From Ruminococcus sp. CAG:563 (GTDB taxonomy: Bacteria; Bacillota; Clostridia; Oscillospirales; Acutalibacteraceae), in assembly GCA_000434915.1 (NCBI GenBank), contig FR882086.1, positions 162,632-200,693 of the forward strand: a stretch of DNA of 38,062 nucleotides. Reading direction: 5' to 3'. Shown here in pieces: positions 31,892-38,062 of the stretch. Made by a program: the position numbers and the translations under genes. The first letter of the stretch is position 1; each line of letters opens with the position of its first letter. A model generated the notes under the pieces. The model did not search any database. It was not told the origin of the DNA and saw nothing but the letters and a program-made list of their open reading frames with translations.

Positions 31892-33919
31892 TTACCTTAA
31901 ATGAATCGTGTCAAAGAACGAGTTCTTCGCTTTGCCGATGAGCGTTGAAATCAAAATACAGATTACGCATACGCCAACGTCGGCGAAAACTGCAAGCCAA
32001 ACGGGAGCATAGCCCGCCGCACCGAGAATAAGAACTATCATCTTGATAACGATTGCAAATATAAGATTGAAATGAACAATGTTGATCGTTCTCTTGAAAA
32101 GCCTGTGTGCCGGGGCGAGCTTGTCAAGCCTGTCGTTCGTGAGGATAACATCTGCCGCCTCGCTCGCCGCCTGAGTGCCGAGACCCATTGCAACGCCTGC
32201 GTCCGCAGATGCAAGAACCGGAGCGTCGTTGATACCGTCGCCAACATAAACAACCTTGCCATACTCGTTCTTGATTTCCTCAAGGTGGCTGAGCTTTTCT
32301 TCGGGAAGAAGATTGCAATAGTATTCGTCAAGATTGATTGCTTTTGCAACCTCGTCGGATGCCGTCTCGTTGTCGCCGGTAAGCATTATAATATGTTCAA
32401 CACCCTGGTCACGCAGATGCTCAACCATATCCTCAACGCCGTTTCGGAGCGCACTTCTGAGAGTGATCGTACCGATAATTTTTCCGTCAAATACAACGCA
32501 AACGTCGCCGTCCGTGTAGTCGGGAGTTTCGACTCCCTCTGTCTCGAGCAAGCGTCTGCCGCCGCAAAGAATCCTTTTTCCGTCGAAAACAACACTTGTG
32601 CCGCCGCCTGCAACCTCACGGAAATCGCTGAGATATTTTTCGTCAATCTGCGGGGCCGCACTGACAATGCTCTTTGCAATCGGGTGGGAAGAATAATATT
32701 CAGCCGCCGCAGCAAGCGTAAGAATCTGTTCTTCGGTGAAATTACTCATAGAAGTGATCTTGCTGACTTCAAAGTTACCTGTTGTCAAAGTACCCGTCTT
32801 GTCAAAAACAAATGCTTTTGCTTTTGCAAAGGCTTCAATAAAGATTGAGCCCTTGACGATAATTCCGTCCTTTGCCGCCGCACCGATACCTGTATAGAAA
32901 CCGAGCGGAATTGAAATTACGATAGCACACGGACATGATGCAACAAGGAAAACAAGTGCTCTCTTGACCCATGAAGCAACATCCTTTGTTGCGATTGAAC
33001 CGATAACTGCCAATGCAACAGCGATAATAACAACAATCGGTGTGTAGTATTTTGCAAATCTTGTAATAAACTTCTGCACATTGCCCTTCTTTTCGGTTGC
33101 ATCCTCAACCATCCTGACAATTCTTGAAGCCGTTGAATTTCCGAAAAGCTCGGTTGTGACAACCGTAACGCTGTCCTTGCCGTTCACCATGCCGCTCTTA
33201 ACCTCAACTCCCTTGCCGAGAGTTATCGGCAGGCTTTCACCTGTGATAGCGGAAGCATCGGCGGTTGATATACCTGATTCGACAACACCGTCAATCGGGA
33301 AACGCTCATAGGGAAGAACATTGATTTTTGCTCCGACGGGAACATCCTCGGCATCGACCTTTCGGGTTGTTCCGTCATCTAAAACGAGATGTGCATAATC
33401 CTGCTGAATTTTTGCAACTGAATCAATGGCTTTGCGGCTGTTTTCAACCGCTCTGTCCTCAATTATTTCACCGATTCTGTAAAGGATTGCAACAAGTGCG
33501 GCATCTCTCAGCTCGCCGATACAGCAAGCGGCAACGACTGAAATAATCATAAGCTCAATTTCGGTAAATCTTCGAGCCTTAATATCGCCGTAAACCTTAA
33601 ATACAAGCGGATAAGCTGCAAGAACAACGGCAACAATGCCGACGATCGTCTGCGCTATTGGAATTGACTTGAGGAAAAGACCTACGACAACAAGCACTGC
33701 CGAAACGCCGAGCAATGTAAGGGAAAGTTTGGTTTCCTCCTCCTCGTCGTCATGAGCGCAGCCTCCGCAGCCGCATGCGCAGCCGTGACTGTGGCCGTGT
33801 GCATGCTCGTGTTCGTGATGATGTTCATGCTCAAGTCCGCATTCACAATGTCCATCGTGTTCGCAGCAGTTATGCTCACATCCGTATTCATGTTCGTGTT
33901 CGAATTCATGTTCAGACAT
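31892..33919 (-). CDS. P1B-type heavy-metal (Zn/Cd/Co) translocating ATPase
   Basis: A 675-residue metal efflux pump. The first 60 residues are an extreme His/Cys/Glu-rich tail (for example EHEHHHEHEHAHGHSHGCAC) instead of a classical GMTCxxC HMA domain. Then come the P1B helices, the actuator TGES near residue 225, the membrane metal site SCPC near 327, the phosphorylation motif DKTGTLT near 372, SSHPIAKS, and the hinge GDGINDAPV near 563. The CPC site and the neighbouring ArsR regulator point to Zn, Cd or Pb; copper is less likely. AAGGAGG lies eight bases before the ATG, and the start overlaps the regulator gene by eight bases, so the two are coupled. Confidence 0.95.
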   Translation of the reverse strand: MSEHEFEHEHEYGCEHNCCEHDGHCECGLEHEHHHEHEHAHGHSHGCACGCGGCAHDDEEEETKLSLTLLGVSAVLVVVGLFLKSIPIAQTIVGIVAVVLAAYPLVFKVYGDIKARRFTEIELMIISVVAACCIGELRDAALVAILYRIGEIIEDRAVENSRKAIDSVAKIQQDYAHLVLDDGTTRKVDAEDVPVGAKINVLPYERFPIDGVVESGISTADASAITGESLPITLGKGVEVKSGMVNGKDSVTVVTTELFGNSTASRIVRMVEDATEKKGNVQKFITRFAKYYTPIVVIIAVALAVIGSIATKDVASWVKRALVFLVASCPCAIVISIPLGFYTGIGAAAKDGIIVKGSIFIEAFAKAKAFVFDKTGTLTTGNFEVSKITSMSNFTEEQILTLAAAAEYYSSHPIAKSIVSAAPQIDEKYLSDFREVAGGGTSVVFDGKRILCGGRRLLETEGVETPDYTDGDVCVVFDGKIIGTITLRSALRNGVEDMVEHLRDQGVEHIIMLTGDNETASDEVAKAINLDEYYCNLLPEEKLSHLEEIKNEYGKVVYVGDGINDAPVLASADAGVAMGLGTQAASEAADVILTNDRLDKLAPAHRLFKRTINIVHFNLIFAIVIKMIVLILGAAGYAPVWLAVFADVGVCVICILISTLIGKAKNSFFDTIHLR

Positions 33920-34292
33920 CTAACATACCTCCTTTGTGTAATACATGTGCCAGACCTGCACCGAAGATTTCTTCAACGTGTTCATCATCCAGCGAATAAT
34001 AGCTTTCTTTGCCCTCCTTGCGAGGACGTACAAGTCCTGCACTTCGGAGAATTCTTAACTGATGTGAAATTGCGCTTTGACCCATATTGAGTTTTTCCGA
34101 AAGGTGGTAGACGCACATTTCACCGTCCATGAGGGCGGAGATAATTCTGATTCGTGTGCTGTCTCCGAAAACCTTGAAAACCTCGGCAAGGTCATAGAGA
34201 ACGTCGTCGCTGACCTCTGTTTTTGCAACCTTGCGGTTACAGTTGTCATGCGGACATTCGTCACAATTCATAGTTGGTTTATTATCTGACAT
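33912..34292 (-). CDS. ArsR/SmtB-family metal-sensing repressor
   Basis: A 126-residue winged-helix repressor that should release DNA when metal binds. The helix-turn-helix is LSEKLNMGQSAISHQLRIL. Two metal sites can be seen. An N-terminal cysteine group C10, C13, C18 plus C60 (DGEMCVYHL) matches the alpha3N type of CadC. In the last helix D103, H105, H116 and H119 form the exact D-x-H-x10-H-x2-H pattern of the alpha5 zinc site of SmtB and CzrA. ATG 34292 has AGGTG seven bases upstream; the longer frame starts at an unsupported TTG. It is the first gene of the efflux operon and its operator lies just upstream. Confidence 0.95.
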   Translation of the reverse strand: MSDNKPTMNCDECPHDNCNRKVAKTEVSDDVLYDLAEVFKVFGDSTRIRIISALMDGEMCVYHLSEKLNMGQSAISHQLRILRSAGLVRPRKEGKESYYSLDDEHVEEIFGAGLAHVLHKGGMLDV

Positions 34293-34321
34293 TTTGTTCA
34301 CCTGCAATTCAGATTAACATA

Positions 34322-34335
34322 TGAATAAATGTTCA
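34322..34335 (-). promoter_or_regulatory. Operator of the metal efflux operon
   Basis: On the minus strand TGAACATTTATTCA, an imperfect palindrome within ATGAACATTTATTCAT. It matches the TGAACA...TATTCA form of SmtB/CzrA operators and lies just after the predicted start, where a bound repressor would block transcription. Confidence 0.75.
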
Positions 34336-34347
34336 TTTGTTGCTTTT

Positions 34348-34376
34348 ATTATATGCACTTTTTCTTTGTTTGTCAA
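34348..34376 (-). promoter_or_regulatory. Promoter of the metal efflux operon
   Basis: Minus-strand perfect TTGACA (34371-34376), 17-base spacer, perfect TATAAT (34348-34353). The expected start near 34341 is six bases upstream of the operator. Confidence 0.85.
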
Positions 34377-34491
34377 CTGTTTTTTAAAAATTTTTCTATT
34401 TTTTTACCGTATTGTTATGACTGACGGGTGACAAAATTGACTTTTTCCTTATCATATGATAATATAATTAAAAAAAGAAAAGGGGCCTTTT

Positions 34492-35043
34492 ATGGCATAC
34501 GATATTATTAGATGGATATGCGGAGCCGTATTTTTTGCGATTCTTGTGACTGTGCTTTGCATAGTTTCAAAGAAGAAAGGCAAAGCGGCGGTTACTGCGG
34601 CTTTTGTTGCGATAATTCTGACTGCGGTTTCATTTTTTGTTCCGCTCGAAAATTATATTCACCCGTTTGATTCGGTGGAAAAGCTTTTTGCTTATAGATA
34701 CCATGAAGAATTGATAACATATTTTGAATGCGACGAGGGCGTTGTATGTATCGCCGGGAGAAATAACGGCAGCAATGTCAATTATTGCTTTAACAAGGAC
34801 GGCGACAAGCTCTTGCTTCCGTTTTCGCTTATGGACGACACCCAGCACCGCTCCAGCAAATACGGAGTATTTCTTATCAAAAAATTTGAAAATCAAAGCA
34901 TGGTTTTCACTCAGGTTGACAATGTGAAATATGACGGTAAGGATTTTCAAGACGGCGGTGAAGGATACTATTATTTTGTAGTGGACGGCAACTTTATTCC
35001 GTCGCGCCTGACCTGCAACGGTGAGAAGGTTGTATTGATATAA
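34492..35043 (+). CDS. Small membrane protein of unknown function
   Basis: I do not recognise this 183-residue protein. Two N-terminal helices (IICG-like start IRWICGAVFFAILVTVLCIV and VTAAFVAIILTAVSFFV) are joined by a lysine-rich cytoplasmic loop, so the remaining 125 residues would be outside. That part is beta-rich, aromatic (GEGYYYFVVDG) and has no catalytic motif I know. AAAGGGG precedes the ATG. A TTGACT (34438) and TATAAT (34463) upstream form a promoter with a rather long 19-base spacer. Single gene followed by a terminator. Confidence 0.78.
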   Translation: MAYDIIRWICGAVFFAILVTVLCIVSKKKGKAAVTAAFVAIILTAVSFFVPLENYIHPFDSVEKLFAYRYHEELITYFECDEGVVCIAGRNNGSNVNYCFNKDGDKLLLPFSLMDDTQHRSSKYGVFLIKKFENQSMVFTQVDNVKYDGKDFQDGGEGYYYFVVDGNFIPSRLTCNGEKVVLI

Positions 35044-35047
35044 ATAA

Positions 35048-35092
35048 TACCCGTGTTTTTCAAAATATTTGAAGAATACGGGATTGTTTTTT
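35048..35092 (+). terminator. Intrinsic terminator
   Basis: CCCGT (35050-35054) pairs with ACGGG (35078-35082), with an inner TCAAA/TTTGA pairing, followed by TTGTTTTTT. Confidence 0.7.
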
Positions 35093-35118
35093 AAATAGTA
35101 AAAAGAAAGGGAAAAGCA

Positions 35119-35619
35119 TTGAAAGCAATAGTAATCGGATGTCCCGGGAGCGGAAAAAGCACATTTGCAAAGGAACTGAGCGAAAGCACGGACACACCGC
35201 TGTATTATCTTGACAGAATGAATTGGAACAGCGATAAGACAACTGTATCAAGGGATATTTTTGATAAGCGGCTTTCGACGGTTTTACAAAGAGATGAATG
35301 GATAATCGACGGAAATTATATGCGCACAATGGAAAAGCGTATGGCAAAATCCGATGTGATTTATTTATTCGACTTGCCGACGAATATCTGCATTGAAGGG
35401 GTTCGTGAACGTATAGGCAAGAAACATGAGGATTTACCGTGGATTGAAACAGAAATCGATAATGATTTTATTAATTTTATAAAAGACTTCAGAGCGAAGA
35501 GCTTGCCAAAAATATACAAGTTAACCGAAAAATTTTCAAGCAAAATAATAGTCTTTAAATCAAGACAGGATGCAGAAAAATATTTATCGGAAATAAAAGA
35601 AGAACCGCAGAAAGCTTAA
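35119..35619 (+). CDS. Small P-loop kinase (adenylate kinase/FlaR-like)
   Basis: A 166-residue P-loop protein of the group annotated as adenylate-kinase-like or 'DNA topology modulation' (FlaR-related). Walker A GCPGSGKST occupies residues 7-15, followed by YYLDRMNWNSD, WIIDGNYMRTMEKR and DVIYLFDLPT (Walker B-like), and a lid-like helical region with ERIGKKHEDLPW. The phosphate acceptor is unknown. The start is TTG at 35119, eight bases after AAAGGG; it puts the P-loop at the expected distance, and no ATG is nearby. The stop lies inside a terminator hairpin shared with the converging rsmF-like gene. Confidence 0.88.
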   Translation: MKAIVIGCPGSGKSTFAKELSESTDTPLYYLDRMNWNSDKTTVSRDIFDKRLSTVLQRDEWIIDGNYMRTMEKRMAKSDVIYLFDLPTNICIEGVRERIGKKHEDLPWIETEIDNDFINFIKDFRAKSLPKIYKLTEKFSSKIIVFKSRQDAEKYLSEIKEEPQKA

Positions 35620-35636
35620 TTTCTGCGGTCGTTTTT
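35604..35636. terminator. Bidirectional intrinsic terminator
   Basis: ACCGCAGAAA (35604-35613) pairs perfectly with TTTCTGCGGT (35620-35629), followed by CGTTTTTATA on the plus strand and a T-rich run on the minus. It spans the 15-base gap between convergent genes, so one hairpin serves both. Confidence 0.9.
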
Positions 35637-36981
35637 ATAATGTTCTTAATCCTTTTGGGTAGTGATTTTTTGCCGTTTTGTTGACGGCCTTTGCTCCCCC
35701 TATCGGGCAACCGTTAACAGTCACGGTGCACCAGCCCTTATCAAATTCACAGTCCACGGTTTCGCCGTGGATATATTTTTTTGCCTGTTCGGGGGTAAGC
35801 TCTATTTTTTGCTTAAATAATTTTCCCATCGCTGAGAAAAATTGGTGATGAGGTTTAATGTGATTTTTTTGCAGGCTGCCAATCGTAACACCGCAGGAAA
35901 AAGCTCCGTTCGGAACAGGAAAATCCGAATCAAAATATACAAAATTATCTTTATACTTTTTGACGGCTTTTCTGTTGTAGCTTTTCAAGGTTTCATCAAG
36001 AAATTCAAAAATAATTTTTTGCTCATTTTTCGGAATATCTTTGAGTGCACTCGGAGGGAGTTCTTCGATTCCGAAGCCGCAGGTCTTTCTCATCAATGCA
36101 ACGAACTGACCCTCGCCTTTTGCAACGTGCGGATAAAATCTGCGGCAGCGTGAAATATTTTTCTCTTTGCAGCCGTCAAACATAATGCCGTCCGTTGTAT
36201 ATTTTTTTACGCAGTCTTTGACATCAATCAGTTCATAATTATCGTTCCCGTTGAGAAACCAATCGACATTTTTTTCATTTTCTTCAAGCGAAAAAGTGCA
36301 GGTCGAATAAAGCAAAAGTCCGCCGGGCTTAACGGTTGTTTTTATCTCGTCAAGAATTTCACGCTGGCGTTCGGCGCAATGTAAAACATTCTCGACGCTC
36401 CATTCATTTTGTGCGTTCTCGTCTTTGCGGAACATACCCTCGCCGGAGCAGGGCGCATCGACAATAACAAGGTCAAAAACCTCGCCGTAAAGTGACGCAA
36501 TCTTTTTGGCATCGGTACAGGTTGTGATGACATTTCGAAAACCCATTCTTTCAATGTTGCCGGTCAGTGTTTTGCACCGTGACGGGATGATTTCATTGGA
36601 GACAAGAACGCCGTCGGGGTTTTGAGCTGCAGCTTGGGTCGATTTGCCGCCGGGAGAAGCGCAAAGGTCAAGAATGTTCCAGCCGGGCTGAATATCAACG
36701 CTTGCGACAGGTGCCATTGCCGACGGTTCCTGAATGTAAATCATTCCTGCGTGATGGTAAGGGTGATTGCCGATTCCGTCGCAGGAAAAATAAAAACCGT
36801 TCTCCGCATACGGGATTTTTTTGCCGCCGAACAGATTTATTTTTTCAAAATTTTCTTCACTTATTTTATTTGTATTTACTCTGAAAGAACGAACGGGAAC
36901 CTCGGAATACGATGCTTCAAATTTCTCATATTCTTCGCCCAAAATTGCCTTCATTCTGTTTGTAAAATCAATAGGTAACAT
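35635..36981 (-). CDS. RsmF/NOL1-NOP2-Sun family rRNA cytosine-C5 methyltransferase
   Basis: A 448-residue SAM-dependent enzyme that methylates a cytosine C5 in rRNA. Features: the N-terminal LPIDFTNRMKAILGEEYEKF, PVRSFRVNTNKI, the SAM loop LDLCASPGGKSTQAA, the catalytic VDAPCSGEGMFRK and the second cysteine motif STCTFSLEENEKNV. The 150-residue C-terminal extension, ending in a PUA-like GWCTVTVNGCPIGGAK, is the RsmF/YebU type of Firmicutes. AAGGG precedes the ATG. It follows rsmE by 11 bases, making a two-gene rRNA modification operon. Confidence 0.93.
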   Translation of the reverse strand: MLPIDFTNRMKAILGEEYEKFEASYSEVPVRSFRVNTNKISEENFEKINLFGGKKIPYAENGFYFSCDGIGNHPYHHAGMIYIQEPSAMAPVASVDIQPGWNILDLCASPGGKSTQAAAQNPDGVLVSNEIIPSRCKTLTGNIERMGFRNVITTCTDAKKIASLYGEVFDLVIVDAPCSGEGMFRKDENAQNEWSVENVLHCAERQREILDEIKTTVKPGGLLLYSTCTFSLEENEKNVDWFLNGNDNYELIDVKDCVKKYTTDGIMFDGCKEKNISRCRRFYPHVAKGEGQFVALMRKTCGFGIEELPPSALKDIPKNEQKIIFEFLDETLKSYNRKAVKKYKDNFVYFDSDFPVPNGAFSCGVTIGSLQKNHIKPHHQFFSAMGKLFKQKIELTPEQAKKYIHGETVDCEFDKGWCTVTVNGCPIGGAKAVNKTAKNHYPKGLRTL

Positions 36982-36992
36982 AATATTTTCCC

Positions 36993-37736
36993 TTATAAAT
37001 TCGCTTCGATGTTAAACATACAAATGGAAAGTGCCGCAATCGCAGCGGTTTCGGTTCTAAGAATTCTTTTTCCGAGTGAAACAATTTCTCCGCCATGCTC
37101 TTTTGCTTTTTCAATTTCTTTTTCTTCATATCCGCCCTCAGGGCCGATAAAAATTCCTGCACTCATACCGGGTTTTAATCCGTCAATTTTCTCTCGCAAT
37201 TTCTTCAAGCTGTCGGCGCATTCATAGGGGACAAGGAGCAAGTCAAGCTTTTCGGCATATTGCAAAGCTTCGTCAAAAGTCATAACGGTTTTAACTTCGG
37301 GAATTACCGTTCTGCCCGATTGCTTTGCCGCACTTTCGGCAATAGACTGCCAGCGTGCAAGCTTGTTTTTTTTCTTTTTGTCGTCAAGCTTAACCACACA
37401 GCGGACCATTTCTACGGGAACGATTTCCGCCGCTCCCAGCTCAACAGCCTTTTGAATGATCAGCTCCATCTTGTCAGCTTTCGGCAGACCCTGAAAAAGA
37501 ACAAGTCGCACGGGAAGTTCATTGCTTTCAAGCTGACCCTTTTCAATATCGGCAACAATACTTTCACCCTTGAATTCACGAATCGAACAGCAATAGCTCG
37601 CTCCGTTGCCGTCGTTAGCAACGAATTTTTCGCCCGGTTTCATTCGCAAAACATTTTTTATATGGTTAAAGTCGCCGCCCGTAATAATAACCTGAGAGTC
37701 GGAAATACTCTCGGCAGGAACAAAGAAATGATACAT
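36993..37736 (-). CDS. rsmE: 16S rRNA (uracil-1498-N3)-methyltransferase
   Basis: A SPOUT-class methyltransferase of 247 residues. It begins MYHFFVPAES with a small PUA-like domain (GGDFNHIKNVLRMKPGE), then LFQGLPKADKMELIIQKAVELG, and the knotted C-terminus with FIGPEGGYEEKEIE and SLGKRILRTETAAIAAL, both diagnostic SAM-binding motifs. GGAG lies upstream of the ATG and a TATAAT (37766-37771, minus strand) is a likely -10, though no good -35 is seen. In many Firmicutes rsmE follows prmA; here it heads a pair with the RsmF-like gene. Confidence 0.97.
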   Translation of the reverse strand: MYHFFVPAESISDSQVIITGGDFNHIKNVLRMKPGEKFVANDGNGASYCCSIREFKGESIVADIEKGQLESNELPVRLVLFQGLPKADKMELIIQKAVELGAAEIVPVEMVRCVVKLDDKKKKNKLARWQSIAESAAKQSGRTVIPEVKTVMTFDEALQYAEKLDLLLVPYECADSLKKLREKIDGLKPGMSAGIFIGPEGGYEEKEIEKAKEHGGEIVSLGKRILRTETAAIAALSICMFNIEANL

Positions 37737-37802
37737 AACGATCGCTCCAAAAAAGTTTTCGGTTAATTATATCATTTTATAAAGAAAAATGAAAGAATAA
37801 TA

Positions 37803-37830
37803 TTGACTTTTTTTCTATCTATGCTATAAT
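37803..37830 (+). promoter_or_regulatory. Promoter of tRNA-Leu
   Basis: TTGACT (37803-37808), 16 bases, perfect TATAAT (37825-37830). The start near 37837 leaves a 5' leader of about 68 nt before the tRNA. Confidence 0.75.
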
Positions 37831-37904
37831 TATTTATGCGGATCAGGCTGTGTGCCCCGCCTCGGATTGGCTCACCGTGTAAAAATTCAGAGCTTTTTAT
37901 TTTT

Positions 37905-37991
37905 GCAGGAGTGGCGGAATCGGCAGACGCGCTAGATTCAGGTTCTAGTGAATGCAAGTTCATGAGGGTTCAAGTCCCTTCTCCTGCACCA
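37905..37991 (+). tRNA. tRNA-Leu (anticodon CAG)
   Basis: A class II tRNA of 87 bases including an encoded CCA end. The acceptor stem GCAGGAG pairs with CTCCTGC, the anticodon stem CTAGA with TCTAG around loop TTCAGGT (anticodon CAG, reading CUG), the long variable arm has a TGAA/TTCA stem, and the T arm is GAGGG-TTCAAGT-CCCTT. The discriminator base is A, as required for leucine. Confidence 0.96.
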
Positions 37992-37999
37992 AATAAGGA

Positions 38000-38029
38000 A
38001 GAGTCGCAAATGCGGCTCTTTTTATTTTT
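38000..38029 (+). terminator. Intrinsic terminator after tRNA-Leu
   Basis: AGAGTCGC (38000-38007) pairs with GCGGCTCT (38012-38019; one G-T pair) around a four-base loop, followed by TTTTATTTTT. Confidence 0.85.
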
Positions 38030-38062
38030 GAGCGGGACTTGAACCCGAGAGGGTCTGAGCGT
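38030..38062 (-). other. tRNA T-arm-like fragment at the window edge
   Basis: On the minus strand CGGGTTCAAGTCCCG (38033-38047) has the form of a tRNA T arm with the invariant TTCAA loop. The bases expected to be the 3' acceptor strand are A-rich and there is no CCA, so this does not look like the end of an intact tRNA gene. It shares the 13-base GGGTTCAAGTCCC with the T arm of the adjacent tRNA-Leu, in inverted orientation. The rest lies outside the window. Confidence 0.35.

Noticed and set aside
32072..32848. Long plus-strand open frame (258 codons) opposite the P-type ATPase
   Set aside because: It is antisense to a gene with every P1B ATPase motif; the translation is cysteine- and arginine-rich without domains, as expected of a shadow frame.
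33735..33919. Possible low-complexity assembly error in the His/Cys-rich start of the ATPase
   Set aside because: The frame is open, starts with a good ribosome site and such metal-binding tails are known in metal pumps.

Overview
The window looks like ordinary chromosome of an anaerobic, spore-forming, low-to-mid GC Clostridia, most like the Ruminococcus/Oscillospiraceae group. The evidence is a type I dockerin on a secreted muramidase, an alpha/beta-type small acid-soluble spore protein, a ferredoxin-dependent indolepyruvate oxidoreductase, a T-box leader ahead of ileS, strong GGAGG ribosome sites with sigma-A promoters, and the SRP RNA-dnaX-ybaB-recR arrangement of Firmicutes. I see no phage, transposase, integrase, CRISPR array or conjugation gene.

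Left end (1-4.7 kb). The first 200 bases carry a same-strand cluster of DnaA-box-like nonamers, a GC-rich clamp and five DnaA-trio triplets next to AT-rich DNA. This is the layout of a replication origin unwinding region. Beside it, and transcribed toward it, lie recR, ybaB, an AT-rich glycosyltransferase gene, dnaX and the SRP RNA, then a TVP38/DedA-like membrane protein.

4.8-13.2 kb, all on the minus strand. A PLP aminotransferase is followed, after a palindromic intergenic repeat, by a five-gene operon read from 11.9 kb down to 6.2 kb: acyl/aryl-CoA synthetase, iorA, iorB, paaK-type ligase and an ACT-domain protein. Together these would oxidise aromatic 2-oxo acids to arylacetyl-CoA and interconvert the acids and their CoA esters. 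The promoter contains a perfect inverted repeat. Upstream is an azlC-azlD branched-chain amino acid exporter pair.

13.4-19.4 kb. ileS (type 2) has an isoleucine T-box leader. Divergent from it is a strongly expressed secreted protein of unknown family behind a structured leader of about 125 nt, and then the spore protein gene.

19.5-27.4 kb, plus strand. cysK-cdd; a two-subunit aconitase X behind its own structured leader; an unrecognised two-helix membrane protein; and a run of three genes: dockerin-bearing GH25 muramidase, small metallophosphoesterase, TRIC-type channel.

27.4-38 kb. A secreted purple-acid-phosphatase-like enzyme, a PAP2 membrane phosphatase, a secreted alpha/beta hydrolase-like protein, an ArsR-P1B ATPase metal efflux operon with a recognisable operator, an unknown membrane protein, a small P-loop kinase, two rRNA methyltransferases (rsmE, RsmF-like) and a tRNA-Leu(CAG). 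A T-arm-like fragment sits at the right edge.

Most is housekeeping. The parts most worth a second look are the origin, the glycosyltransferase inside the dnaX-recR operon, the abundant surface protein and its leader, the aconitase X locus, and the muramidase-dockerin protein. I found no convincing new multi-gene defence or mobile system.
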